Shown here: piece after piece, positions 23,936 to 32,374 of the stretch | Position numbering within the stretch: position 1 is the first letter of the stretch | Layout: each line of letters begins with the position of its first letter | Source: Terriglobia bacterium | GTDB taxonomy: Bacteria > Acidobacteriota > Polarisedimenticolia > Polarisedimenticolales > JAIQFR01 | Reading direction: 5' to 3' | DNA: 42,304 bases | Assembly: GCA_020073205.1 (NCBI GenBank) | Contig: JAIQFR010000026.1 | Span: 1 to 42,304, forward strand | The notes under the pieces: model-generated | The model's input: the letters and a program-made list of their open reading frames with translations, nothing else | Database searches by the model: none | Told to the model about the DNA's origin: nothing | Translations under genes and position numbers: made by a program

Positions 23936-25513
23936 TCATCGGATTCGGAATCTCTTAGTCGTCGTGTCGAAGAAGATTCGTTCACGATTTCGACCCCACC
24001 ACTCGATCGCGAGACGAGCGGTGTTCGCGTTGAGGGTATCGGAATTGGAAGTCCTGAGCCCGAAGCTGGTGTAGTCAGAGAAAGTGTGAACCGTGAAGCG
24101 AAACCACCCGTCTCGCTGCGTCCGGAGGTAGATCTCCAAGAGGTGAGCGGCGGCATCCAGTCCCAGGGTGTAACCACGCTCGGTCAGGGCCCGGCTCCAA
24201 CGGGTGATTTGGTAGAGGTCGGATGACGAGGTTGGCCCGGTGTAGTGCAGTAGGAAGTCCCTGACCTGCGAAATCCCTGCCGAATCGCCCGCCAGGAGCA
24301 GCACGAACCCGATTCTAGCCGCGTCCCGCGACGACGCATTCGCCATGCTGTTCTTCAGGTGAGGCACCACTCGCGCTCGGAATTCGGGAATGGAGTCGCA
24401 GAGGATTCCGAACCTCTCCAGGACGTATTCGTCACGATCGGCCGCGAGCGGCAGCACGAGGCCGACGTTGTCGTCATTCAGCACGTGGGACAGGTCACCG
24501 AGCGCGTCGGCGCGTGCCTGCGTGTCCTTGGACATGAGACGGAGCTTGATGGTCGGGAGCCCTGTCGGGTCGTGGAACTTCGCGGCCAGCCAGGTGGCGG
24601 CGTGGGATCGAGTTCCCTCCGGGATGTCCGGGTCCCGGTAGAGGGCCCGGAGTACGTCGCGCGCGCGAGGACTTCCTTTGTTGCCAACGAGCCCTACGGC
24701 GGTGACATTTAGGAAGGACTGGTCATTCGAGTAGTGCTTCGTCGCCATTGCGACCAGGTAGGGCATTTGGTCGAAGTGTCCGAGCGCGTCGAGCTGGGAT
24801 TGGTCGGCGTCAAGCTCATCCATGCCACACGAAGGAAGTGAGAGCTCGTGCTCGATTCTGGCCAGGAGGCTGAGGTCGAGGGTCGCCTGTGGCGGCTTGG
24901 CTTCCTTTGGGTGGGAGCGAGTGCCGGTGGCCTTCACTTGCCCGGCGGGCCGGGACCCACCCGTTGGACTCACGACTGCAATGCTCCGCGACGCGGTCTC
25001 CGCCCGCACCTGCGCTTCGATTCGAGTCCTGCTGCACGAGATCGGTGTGATGCTGGTCCCACCGGGGAAATAAACCGCAATCCGGGAGCAGTCGTCGTCG
25101 AAACCGACACCGTCAATGACCAGCGTGTCGCCGTCGTGAATTCCCGGACCTTCGGTCGCGGCGATCGAGTACACGGTCGGAGCGGCGTTCCGATCCGACA
25201 CGAGGTAGTAGTAGGTCTCGCCGTCGTCCAGCACGGCGTCCCACACGGTACTCATGCGGTCGTTTCTGGTGACATAGGTGAGGCGTGTCGGCGCAGAAAA
25301 GTCCGCCGACTCGCTACGCGCCACCGAAAACGGCGCCGTCCCATCCGTCCAGTTCAGGACGATCACCCCGTTCCGGTGGTCCGCGCTCATCCTCAGGGTG
25401 CGTACATCGGGCGGCGGTATCGCCGGCAGAAGCTCGGCGGAAGCGTTCGCGGTGAGCAGCACCGCAACCCACGCGAGACAAGCCGCGTTCCATGGTACTG
25501 AGGGTGGGCGCAC
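23936..25513 (-). CDS. Exported multidomain protein (FN3-like, IPT/TIG-like, HEAT-like), unknown function
   Basis: Protein of about 525 residues. GTG 25513 is chosen because it places a signal peptide at the N-terminus (PWNAACLAWVAVLLTANASA); the open frame extends further up without a signal. Residues about 40-110 resemble a fibronectin-III strand set (NGVIVLNWTDGTAPFSVARS). Residues about 120-190 resemble an IPT/TIG domain (HDGDTLVIDGVGF). Residues from about 225 on are helical pairs reminiscent of HEAT repeats (ARDVLRALYRDPDIPEGTRSH, then LVLPLAADRDEYVLERFG). I do not recognise the whole. It is the main cargo between repeats R3 and R2. Confidence 0.7.
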   Translation of the reverse strand: MRPPSVPWNAACLAWVAVLLTANASAELLPAIPPPDVRTLRMSADHRNGVIVLNWTDGTAPFSVARSESADFSAPTRLTYVTRNDRMSTVWDAVLDDGETYYYLVSDRNAAPTVYSIAATEGPGIHDGDTLVIDGVGFDDDCSRIAVYFPGGTSITPISCSRTRIEAQVRAETASRSIAVVSPTGGSRPAGQVKATGTRSHPKEAKPPQATLDLSLLARIEHELSLPSCGMDELDADQSQLDALGHFDQMPYLVAMATKHYSNDQSFLNVTAVGLVGNKGSPRARDVLRALYRDPDIPEGTRSHAATWLAAKFHDPTGLPTIKLRLMSKDTQARADALGDLSHVLNDDNVGLVLPLAADRDEYVLERFGILCDSIPEFRARVVPHLKNSMANASSRDAARIGFVLLLAGDSAGISQVRDFLLHYTGPTSSSDLYQITRWSRALTERGYTLGLDAAAHLLEIYLRTQRDGWFRFTVHTFSDYTSFGLRTSNSDTLNANTARLAIEWWGRNRERIFFDTTTKRFRIR

Positions 25514-25724
25514 GACGCGAACCTCGAGGTCCGTCGATACCAGGGACAGTATAGGTTCCAGCGGCGGAGAGCGCAGCGTCGCGGATGTCAGAATCGGTCC
25601 AGGCGCCTCACCTCGCGGCAACGACGCCGGGGTCCCCAGCGTCAACGAAACCGTCGGCGACGGGGGCGCCGCCGAGACCCAACCGGCGGGAACTACCTAA
25701 GAGTCTGGGTGGCGTCGCGGTGTG

Positions 25725-25883
25725 TGGCGGGGCCGACGGGGCTCGAACCCGCGACCTCCGGAGTGACAGGACGTTTCGAAGGGGCGCTGTTTCAAGGTTT
25801 TCCTGGGGCGGCGCCCCGATTTGTGTCCCCCGCTTCCACAGGCGTCCACCGCTTCCACCGGCTTGCGTACGATCTGCGTACCC
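25725..25883 (-). repeat. tRNA-Asp 3'-end repeat R2 with conserved arm
   Basis: 45 bases identical to the tRNA-Asp 3' half including CCA are followed by the arm. The arm is GACGTTTCGAAGG, a hairpin (GGGGCGCTG ... CGGCGCCCC, closed by one G-T pair), two 19-bp tandem units (25825-25843 diverged, 25844-25862) and GCGTACGATCTGCGTACCC. GGTGGCGTCG (25708-25717) is 7 bases outside CCA. R2 and R1 are the most complete copies. Confidence 0.94.
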
Positions 25884-26304
25884 TCGGGACTGCTCCTCGT
25901 TTGCCAGGGCGGCGAAAGGCGACGTCATCAAGCTCACCCACCTGACCGGCACGCCGGTGGAGATGTCCGCGACGGTCGATTGATCCCCTTCGCTGCCCTG
26001 AATCGCAGGCAGGACCTGACCACCCGCGTTGATCCGCAGCTGCCAGACTCGCTGAACTCGACGGGGAGGTCGATCGCGCTGATCCCAAGCCGGATTCGGA
26101 CGCCGCTCCCGATCGCTGCGAATCCCCGAGCGCACGGGAGCCGAGGAACGCCTCGGTTCGCGCCCGTCACGAGCGTGCGACGTCGATTAGTCGGGGCTTT
26201 CTGCGTGGTAGGACCGCGACTCGATCGCAGCGAGAACTCCGGGAGACCGTCGACGTCGCCGACGGCCGCGGTATAGTCCCACTAGCGGTAGAGGAGGTTC
26301 TGCC
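25884..26304. other. Gene-free stretch between R2 and the calcium-repeat protein gene
   Basis: About 420 bases without a supportable gene. A short reading frame ends at 25983 with DVIKLTHLTGTPVEM, which faintly resembles the start of FlbD-like flagellar proteins, but it is only about 20 codons and continues backwards into the repeat. It is more likely a chance match or a tiny remnant. A GAGGAGG ribosome site for the next gene closes the region. Confidence 0.4.
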
Positions 26305-28755
26305 ATGAGGATTCTCAGGCGAGTGCTCCTCATCCTGATCGTGGGCTCGGTTGGGCTCCAGCCCTTGATTGCCCGTAACCACGACGAAAGTCCTCCTGGG
26401 CTCCGACAGTTCCTCCGGAGCTTCGACGCCAAAGAGTCTCCCTGGCCGTCCGACTCACCAACGGTAGAGACGATTCTCGCCGCGGCTTGCGCGTCCAAGG
26501 CTGAGACCTGCGGAGCCCGGCGGGTATTGAGGGATCAGCTTGGAGTTCCAGACCCCCTCGCGGGTCCCGTGCTCGATGCCGTCCTGCTCTCGACGAGATT
26601 GAAGGATGAATCGCCGCAGGACCTCAGCGAGAAGCAGAAGGCCGATGTTCGGCGGTCGGTGAGTGCCTTCGAAGAGGCCGCCAGCCGGTCCGGCAACGCG
26701 ATGCCAATCGTGCGATCGCTGTTGTGGGTCCACGATCGGTGGGGCGCAGCGCTCGGAAACGAGCCTGCCCCATTGCTGTCCTGGCTCAGAAAATCCGCGG
26801 ATCCGGCAATGGCAGCGCTCGAAATCGCCCGAAGCGAGTGCGACAGCCTGAAGTGGAACGCGGCGAAACCAGCTCTCGCGATCGCGCTAACTTCCCGACC
26901 GGACAGCCCTGTGCTCCTGTATGCCCTGTCACGAGCCGTTGAGGCTCCCGACTACCGGATCGCATTGGCGCAGAAGGCCTACGAAGCGCTCGACGCCCCG
27001 GGTCACGACGTACCGCTCCCTGTGCGCGCACTCATCGCTCAGCAGTGGCTCGGCGCCCTCCTCGATGCCGGCCTGATCGACCAGGCCCTCGCCAGGTTTT
27101 CCGAGTGGCCCCCAGCCCATCGTGCGGGATTCCTCGGCGCAACCCGTGGAGAGGTGAAGTTCGAAATCGAAGGGCTGTCCGTTTCAGGCGAGTATCGGGA
27201 TCTTCGGCTCGATCTATCGGCCGCCGCCGCTCTCCGGGGTGACACCGACACCGCGCAACAGTTGATGGCGAAGGTCAGTCCCGCTGCGGATCCGTCGCTC
27301 GAAGGAGCCAAGCCCAGCGTCGAGACTCAGCGGCTTGAGCTACTGGGGAGACTCCTGAAGCCGAAGGACGCCGATCCGTTCGAGATGTTCGTCCAGTTGC
27401 TTCGGAACGGCCAGTCCCCGTCAGGGTCCGACCCGCTCGCTGGAGCGACGTGGCGGCAAGCGCTCGCGCTACTCGCGGAGCGGGAGCGCTACCCGGAACT
27501 CTCCGGCTACATGTTGAGAAGGGCATCGATCGAGTTGGAGTGGTCCGAAGGCACACGCGAAATTGCGGATGCGGACCTCCCCGAGCGGGTGGTCTCCCGC
27601 GCCCACGCACTCGCGGACGCGATCGCCAACCTGCGCCAGGTCATGGACTCGAGGGCCGACGCCGCCTCGGGGCAGGAGGGAAACGCGGACGGTGCGGTGC
27701 GGCAAACGGTGTCCCGCTTGCTGAGATCCCCTCGACTCGCTCCCTTCAAAGAGCGGCCGTTGCCTCAGACGATCCCGCCCGTCCAGCTCTCGGAAAAGGA
27801 AGAGAAACGGCGTCTTCAGGAACAGCTCGCAGGGCTGATCCTTCCCGACGGGCTGGAACCCGTGCGGGTCGAACGAGAAGGAAAGCAGGTCGTTGCTGTC
27901 TGCGCGTCCCAGGATTTCGATCCGGTCGGCGAGCTGTCCCGCGGCGCCTATTGGGTGGTCCAATCCATGAACGGGGGCATGACATGGCAAGCCCCTTTGT
28001 ACACGGGCCTCCGCATCACCATGCCCTACGTCGTGCCGTCGTTCTCGAACCTTCCGCTCACCTCCGCAGACGGTCTCCAGCTGGAAGTTGTGGTCCGAGA
28101 ACTCGACACCAGTACCATCTTCTTCCCACCTATCGCATCTCGAATCAAGAGAGAGCAAAGCGGGGTCTTCCTCGAGATTCCCTGGAAGGAACTCGAACGG
28201 GACACCGACGGGGACGGCCTCACGGACCTCTCCGAAGAACGGCTGGTAACCGATCCGGAAAACCGTGACACCGACGGAGATGGGCTGGGCGACGCCGAGG
28301 ATCCGATGCCGCAAGTTCCTCTCGAGTCATCGGTCGACGATCGGGCGGAGATACTGCAGCTTCTACTCAGGCAGGCCGCCGGCTCGGCTTCCCAGGCGAT
28401 CATTCACGAGGCCAGGGGGTCTGCATCGCCATCGAACTCCATCGACGATCTTCTCGCCAACGCGAAGCGGGCGACGTTCACGGGACGGCAGACCTTATTC
28501 GTGGTTGCTGACCGCCGGATATTCCGTGGGGTTCTCCCCGACCGGCGGATCGTGGTGCTCAGGCCGGACGAGCACGAGGCGGCCATTAAGAAGTTCGGGC
28601 CGATCTTCGCGACCCGCATTTCTCTCCTGATCGTTGACAGGGCCAGCTACCATGCGTATGCCATCTGGGACGCCTCATGGAGAGGCGGCGAGGTGGAATT
28701 CCACAAGGTCGATGGGAAGTGGGTCGCCGGAGTCGAGAGCTTCTGGATCACCTAG
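26305..28755 (+). CDS. Large exported protein with thrombospondin-3/EF-hand-like calcium repeats, unknown function
   Basis: Protein of 816 residues. ATG 26305 follows GAGGAGG, and a signal peptide is present (ILRRVLLILIVGSVGLQPLIA). Residues about 30-500 are mostly helical with TPR-like spacing and no recognised domain. Near residues 633-668 there are two Asp-rich calcium-binding repeats (DTDGDGLTDLSEE and DTDGDGLGDAEDP), as in thrombospondin type 3 or dockerin-like linkers. The C-terminal 150 residues are an unrecognised globular part. Such proteins are usually surface-located and calcium-stabilised. It is the main cargo between R2 and R1. The function is not known. Confidence 0.72.
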   Translation: MRILRRVLLILIVGSVGLQPLIARNHDESPPGLRQFLRSFDAKESPWPSDSPTVETILAAACASKAETCGARRVLRDQLGVPDPLAGPVLDAVLLSTRLKDESPQDLSEKQKADVRRSVSAFEEAASRSGNAMPIVRSLLWVHDRWGAALGNEPAPLLSWLRKSADPAMAALEIARSECDSLKWNAAKPALAIALTSRPDSPVLLYALSRAVEAPDYRIALAQKAYEALDAPGHDVPLPVRALIAQQWLGALLDAGLIDQALARFSEWPPAHRAGFLGATRGEVKFEIEGLSVSGEYRDLRLDLSAAAALRGDTDTAQQLMAKVSPAADPSLEGAKPSVETQRLELLGRLLKPKDADPFEMFVQLLRNGQSPSGSDPLAGATWRQALALLAERERYPELSGYMLRRASIELEWSEGTREIADADLPERVVSRAHALADAIANLRQVMDSRADAASGQEGNADGAVRQTVSRLLRSPRLAPFKERPLPQTIPPVQLSEKEEKRRLQEQLAGLILPDGLEPVRVEREGKQVVAVCASQDFDPVGELSRGAYWVVQSMNGGMTWQAPLYTGLRITMPYVVPSFSNLPLTSADGLQLEVVVRELDTSTIFFPPIASRIKREQSGVFLEIPWKELERDTDGDGLTDLSEERLVTDPENRDTDGDGLGDAEDPMPQVPLESSVDDRAEILQLLLRQAAGSASQAIIHEARGSASPSNSIDDLLANAKRATFTGRQTLFVVADRRIFRGVLPDRRIVVLRPDEHEAAIKKFGPIFATRISLLIVDRASYHAYAIWDASWRGGEVEFHKVDGKWVAGVESFWIT

Positions 28756-28845
28756 GTGCTGGCCTGAAAGTTCGGCCTGACTCGCTGGAACCCCCAGGAC
28801 GCGCGATCACTGGTTCTCTGGGTACAGCACTCCGTGCAGCGGCCT

Positions 28846-29196
28846 TCACGCCGAATCGGGAAACTCGGCATCGAGGATGGCGGCCACTCGCCTGCGAAGC
28901 TCCGGTACGAGGTCCGCGGCCGTGTGCCATACGATCGGCCAGTCCAGCCCGAAGTACTCGTGTACCACGAAGTTCCGGAACGCGACGATCTTGGCCCACG
29001 GGACCCCAGGATGCCGACTCCGGAAATCCTCGGGGAGTCTCGCGGCGGCCTCCCCGATGACCGTCAGCTCGTGAAGCACCGCCGCGCGGATTGTCACCTT
29101 GCCTACGAAGGCCTCCCGATCGCGCCCGGCCAAGTGGACGACGATGTTCTCCGCGGCCTCGACGATATCGAGAAGGTACAAGCGTTCAGGCCGCAT
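28846..29196 (-). CDS. hepT: HepT-like toxin (HEPN domain, DUF86), copy 2
   Basis: HEPN protein of 116 residues. The motif reads RNFVVHEY (R-x4-H-x-Y), preceded by HELTVIGEAAARL. It overlaps the end of mntA copy 2 by 11 bases, so the pair is co-translated. It is clearly diverged from copy 1: only the motif regions match, so this is not a recent duplication. It should be an RNase toxin controlled by AMPylation. It lies at the opposite end of its segment from copy 1, close to repeat R1. Confidence 0.9.
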   Translation of the reverse strand: MRPERLYLLDIVEAAENIVVHLAGRDREAFVGKVTIRAAVLHELTVIGEAAARLPEDFRSRHPGVPWAKIVAFRNFVVHEYFGLDWPIVWHTAADLVPELRRRVAAILDAEFPDSA

Positions 29197-29491
29197 ACAA
29201 GACCTGAGCTTCGCCGAGGACTTCGCGCCGCAATACCGGCTTCAAGCCATCCTTCGGCACGAGGTCGACGGGTCGCTTGAACAACTCCGTTAGCTCCGCT
29301 TGGAGATCGATCAGCGTGAACAAGGTCACCGGCACGCCGTCCTCGAAGAGAACCAGGAGATCCACGTCGCTCTCTGGCCCGGCGTCCCCCCGTGCAGCAG
29401 AGCCGAACACCGCCAGCTCGCGAACGTGGTGTCGGGCGCAGATCGCAGCCAGGGCTTCCTCCGAGACCTTCAAGCGCTCCGCCGGGCTCAT
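29186..29491 (-). CDS. mntA: MntA-like nucleotidyltransferase antitoxin, copy 2
   Basis: Nucleotidyltransferase of 101 residues. The catalytic pattern reads GSAARGDAGPESDVDLLVLFE, i.e. GS then D-x-D. ATG 29491 gives a normal short N-terminal helix (ERLKVSEEALAAICARHHV). It is expected to modify the tyrosine of HepT copy 2. Its start is about 150 bases from the CCA end of repeat R1, and the intervening sequence has no gene, so its promoter probably lies right next to the repeat. Confidence 0.9.
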   Translation of the reverse strand: MSPAERLKVSEEALAAICARHHVRELAVFGSAARGDAGPESDVDLLVLFEDGVPVTLFTLIDLQAELTELFKRPVDLVPKDGLKPVLRREVLGEAQVLYAA

Positions 29492-29640
29492 GGTCTTTCT
29501 CCCCTTCGCGAGACCCGCGGCAGGCCGCGTGGCCGCGGGCTCCGCGTGCTAACGCGCGTGGCCTAGTTTCGCACAAAGCCCCGCGGATCGTACAAGGTGC
29601 CGGGCGCATGCCTTCAGCGCGGTGGTGGGGAACCTAGAAC

Positions 29641-29799
29641 TGGCGGGGCCGACGGGGCTCGAACCCGCGACCTCCGGAGTGACAGGACGTTACGAAGGGG
29701 CGCCGTTTCTAGGTTTTCGTCGGGCGGCGCCCCGATTTGGGTCCACCGATTCCACCGGCGTCCACCGTTTCCACCGGCTTGCGTACGATCTGCGTACCC
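29641..29799 (-). repeat. tRNA-Asp 3'-end repeat R1 with complete arm
   Basis: Bases 29641-29685 equal the tRNA-Asp gene from anticodon loop to CCA. The arm follows: GACGTTACGAAGG, a perfect 9-bp hairpin (GGGGCGCCG 29697-29705, CGGCGCCCC 29725-29733), two abutting 19-bp units (29741-29759, 29760-29778) and GCGTACGATCTGCGTACCC. Outside CCA the GGTGATGTCG motif of the other copies is kept only as GGTG. The neighbouring stretches 29492-29640 and 29800-29993 hold nothing I recognise. Confidence 0.95.
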
Positions 29800-29993
29800 T
29801 TCGGGAAACAGGATCTCTGGCTAGCCCAGGGCGGTTCACGTGGGCTGGGAGAGCACGGGGAGGTCGGTCCACCAGGATTTGGCCGGAGACAACTCCAAGG
29901 TCCCCAGAGTAAACTGTCACCTATCTCCACAACCGCTCACAGGTCTCGCGATGGACGCCACTGCCTCAGCTCGTGATGCCCATCTCTCAGCCG

Positions 29994-32036
29994 CTACTTC
30001 TTGGCCGGAGGCGGGTTCGGCGTCGAGACGTTCCACCAGAACTCGAAGGTGTCGAGCAACGAAAGCAGAGTGTCGAGCTGCGCCTTGTTCCCTTCGACCT
30101 TCGCGTCGCCCGACTCCAGCTTCTTGGCCAGCGAAGCCTGGCCGAGAATGATGTCGTTCAACGAAGCCCGAGCAATGGTCAGGGTAGCGTCGGGCCGCTT
30201 GACCGGCTTGCTGGCGTGCAGTACGGCGTTCTCCAGCACCAGGCCGTACTGCTGCTTGGAATCTGGAAGATCCACGTTGATGGAGATGTTCTTGCCCTCC
30301 GACTTCGGTCCGTTCAAGCGGACGGCCAGGTAGTCGAAGACCATCTCGATCGGCATGGACCGGATGATGTCCGGACTCGCGGTTTGCGGCGCGGGAAGCT
30401 TCTTTGCGCCTTCCCGCAGTTCCTTAGCGCCGGTGAGATAGAAATTGCGCCAGGGTCCGCTCTCGGCCTGGTAGCCCATCTGCTCCAGCGCGTCCGCCAG
30501 CAGGTTCTTCGCTTCCTGATTGGAGGGATCGGCGCAGACGACCTGATCGAGCACCTGCGCCACCCAGCGGTAGTTGCCGGCCTCGTAGTCCTCGCGCGCC
30601 TTCTGGATCACCGCGCCAGCCCCGCCCATGTACTCGACGTACTTCTTCCCCGCATCAATCGGGGGCAGGGGATCGAGGCGGGCGGGATTGCCGTCCCAGT
30701 ACCCCAGGTAGTAGGTCCACACGGCCTTCACGTTGTGGCTGACGCTACCGTAGGTGCCACGGTTGGCCCAGTACTGCCGAAGTTCCCTGGGTAGATCGAT
30801 CATCTCGGCTGCCTCGACCATGTTGTAGCCGTGGTTCGCCATACGGAGCGTCTGGTCGTTCAGGTACTTGTACATGTCACGCTGCTTCTTCAAGTGGTCG
30901 ACGATCCGCGCATTACCCCAGGTCGGCCAGTGGTGTGGACCGTACAGCACTTCCGCCTTGTCACCCCAACGCTCGATCGTCTGGTCGAGATAGCTCGCCC
31001 ATGCTCGGGCGTCGCGCACCTTGGCGCCGCGCAGCGTGTACAGATTGTGCAGGGTGTGGTTGGCGTTCTCGGCCGCCGTGAGCGCTTTCAGTTCCGGAAT
31101 GTAGAAATGCATTTCGGCCGGCGCCTCGGAGCCGGGCGCCAGCAGAAACTCGAACGTGAGTCCGTCGATCGTAAGCGTCTCTCCGGTCTTGGTAATGACG
31201 ACCGTCGGCTCGATCAGGGTGGACATTCCGTTGGGGGTCGTCAGCCCCAACCCCGCGCCCACCGTGCCAACGGGGCCGGGTGGAAGCAGCTTGCCGAACA
31301 TGTAGCTCGCGCGGCGGCGCATGTGGTTGCCGGCCAGCACGTTCTCGCTAACTGCCTCCTCGACGAAATGCTCGGGCGCGACGATTCTCACCTTGCCGGC
31401 CCTCACGTCCCGTTCGTCCACGACGCCGCGCACGCCGCCAAAATGGTCGATGTGGCTGTGGGTGTAGACGACGGCCACGACCGGCCTGTCGCCCCGGTGC
31501 TTGCGATACAGGTCGAGGCCAGCCTCTGCGGTTTCCACCGAGATGCAGGGATCCATCACGATGATGCCCGTCTTGCCCTCGATGAAGGTGATGTTCGAGA
31601 GATCGGCGCCGCGAACCTGGTAGATGCCTGGCGTGACTTCGAATAGGCCGCCGATGGCCAGCAACTGGACCTGTCGCCACAGGCTCGGGTTCACCGTGGC
31701 CGGGGCCGGCTGGTTCTTGGCGAATTGGAACCGCGACAGGTCCCAGACCGCCCGGCCATCATCACTGGTGATGGCGCCATTGTTCAGCAGGGGGGCAATG
31801 AAGCCGCGCATCGCGTCCTGAAAGTCCAGCTCGTCCTGGAACGGCAATTCCTTCAGGACCGCGGCGTTGGCTGCCGCAGTCGCTTCCGAAGCAGGTTTCG
31901 GACTGGCCACTTCCGAAGCAGGGATGGGAGGTGCCGCGTCCAGCGCGCAGGCCAGGGCGATCGTACATGCCGCAAGCAGGGCCATCCGTACGAGCGCACG
32001 ATGGGTCGTGGTGGCATTTGCATCGTTGCCATTCAT
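29994..32036 (-). CDS. Alkyl/aryl sulfatase (SdsA1/BDS1-like metallo-beta-lactamase fold)
   Basis: Exported enzyme of 680 residues. ATG 32036 gives a signal peptide (MALLAACTIALACALDAAPP). The metallo-beta-lactamase zinc motif THSHIDHFGG is intact, followed by further ligands in APGSEAPAEMHFYIP and VLYGPHHWP. A dimerisation helical part follows, and the C-terminal SCP2-like domain (ISINVDLPDSKQQYGLVLEN) completes the class III alkylsulfatase layout. It should hydrolyse SDS-like alkyl sulfates to alcohol and sulfate in the periplasm. It is the only gene between R1 and the intact tRNA. Its wording of codons differs somewhat from the flanking core genes, consistent with acquisition. Confidence 0.92.
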   Translation of the reverse strand: MNGNDANATTTHRALVRMALLAACTIALACALDAAPPIPASEVASPKPASEATAAANAAVLKELPFQDELDFQDAMRGFIAPLLNNGAITSDDGRAVWDLSRFQFAKNQPAPATVNPSLWRQVQLLAIGGLFEVTPGIYQVRGADLSNITFIEGKTGIIVMDPCISVETAEAGLDLYRKHRGDRPVVAVVYTHSHIDHFGGVRGVVDERDVRAGKVRIVAPEHFVEEAVSENVLAGNHMRRRASYMFGKLLPPGPVGTVGAGLGLTTPNGMSTLIEPTVVITKTGETLTIDGLTFEFLLAPGSEAPAEMHFYIPELKALTAAENANHTLHNLYTLRGAKVRDARAWASYLDQTIERWGDKAEVLYGPHHWPTWGNARIVDHLKKQRDMYKYLNDQTLRMANHGYNMVEAAEMIDLPRELRQYWANRGTYGSVSHNVKAVWTYYLGYWDGNPARLDPLPPIDAGKKYVEYMGGAGAVIQKAREDYEAGNYRWVAQVLDQVVCADPSNQEAKNLLADALEQMGYQAESGPWRNFYLTGAKELREGAKKLPAPQTASPDIIRSMPIEMVFDYLAVRLNGPKSEGKNISINVDLPDSKQQYGLVLENAVLHASKPVKRPDATLTIARASLNDIILGQASLAKKLESGDAKVEGNKAQLDTLLSLLDTFEFWWNVSTPNPPPAKK

Positions 32037-32139
32037 TGGTTTACGCCTCAGCGGTTGTTCATTTCGAGATGCTTGGCTGGCTGCGCAGTAGCTGTGAGCC
32101 AGCTGACTCAAATTGGACTGCGAGGATTTCCTCCAAAGC

Positions 32140-32154
32140 CTGCGAGTCTCGCAG
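32140..32154. promoter_or_regulatory. Operator-like palindrome in the alkylsulfatase leader
   Basis: CTGCGAG-T-CTCGCAG is a perfect 7-bp inverted repeat with a single central base, between the likely promoter and the sulfatase start. A second near-palindrome, GAGCCAGCTGACTC, lies at about 32097-32110. Their placement downstream of the promoter suits repression by a dimeric regulator. No regulator gene is adjacent. Confidence 0.45.
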
Positions 32155-32184
32155 CCCAATTCGTCGGCGCTATTCTCCCTGACG

Positions 32185-32213
32185 TTCATACTCTGCACCC
32201 AACGGCTTTGCAA
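32185..32213 (-). promoter_or_regulatory. Likely sigma-70 promoter of the alkylsulfatase
   Basis: On the minus strand TTGCAA (32213-32208) and TATGAA (32190-32185) are separated by exactly 17 bases, each matching 4 of 6 consensus positions. The start codon is about 150 bases downstream, leaving a long leader with the palindromes described above. The promoter lies within the segment, so the cargo carries its own expression signals. Confidence 0.5.
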
Positions 32214-32374
32214 GATGCGGGTCGGCGTCGTGCGGGTCGGCGTCCGGGGGCGCTTTCGCTGCCTCCGAATGGCACGGCGGGCGCTGCAGTCCAAGCACGG
32301 AATTGTCTGACGCGCAGAGAACTCAAGGACGGTGGGGTCGGGCTCAGCGGCCGGATGGGTGATGTCGGGCAAGT

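Noticed and set aside
25884-25983. FlbD-like flagellar gene remnant (DVIKLTHLTGTPV)
   Set aside because: Only about 20 codons, no proper start, and its frame runs back into repeat R2. Chance similarity cannot be excluded.
21501-29799. CRISPR array
   Set aside because: The repeats are about 150 bases long, contain tRNA sequence and are separated by 1.3-3.9 kb of genes. There are no short regular spacers and no cas genes.
29600-29912. Apparent small proteins containing GADGARTRDLRSDRT-like or SRVRAPSAP-like sequence near 21500, 22800, 25750, 29700 and 32400
   Set aside because: They are translations of the repeated tRNA-Asp 3' end and its arm on either strand. They recur only because the DNA repeat recurs and have no ribosome sites of their own.
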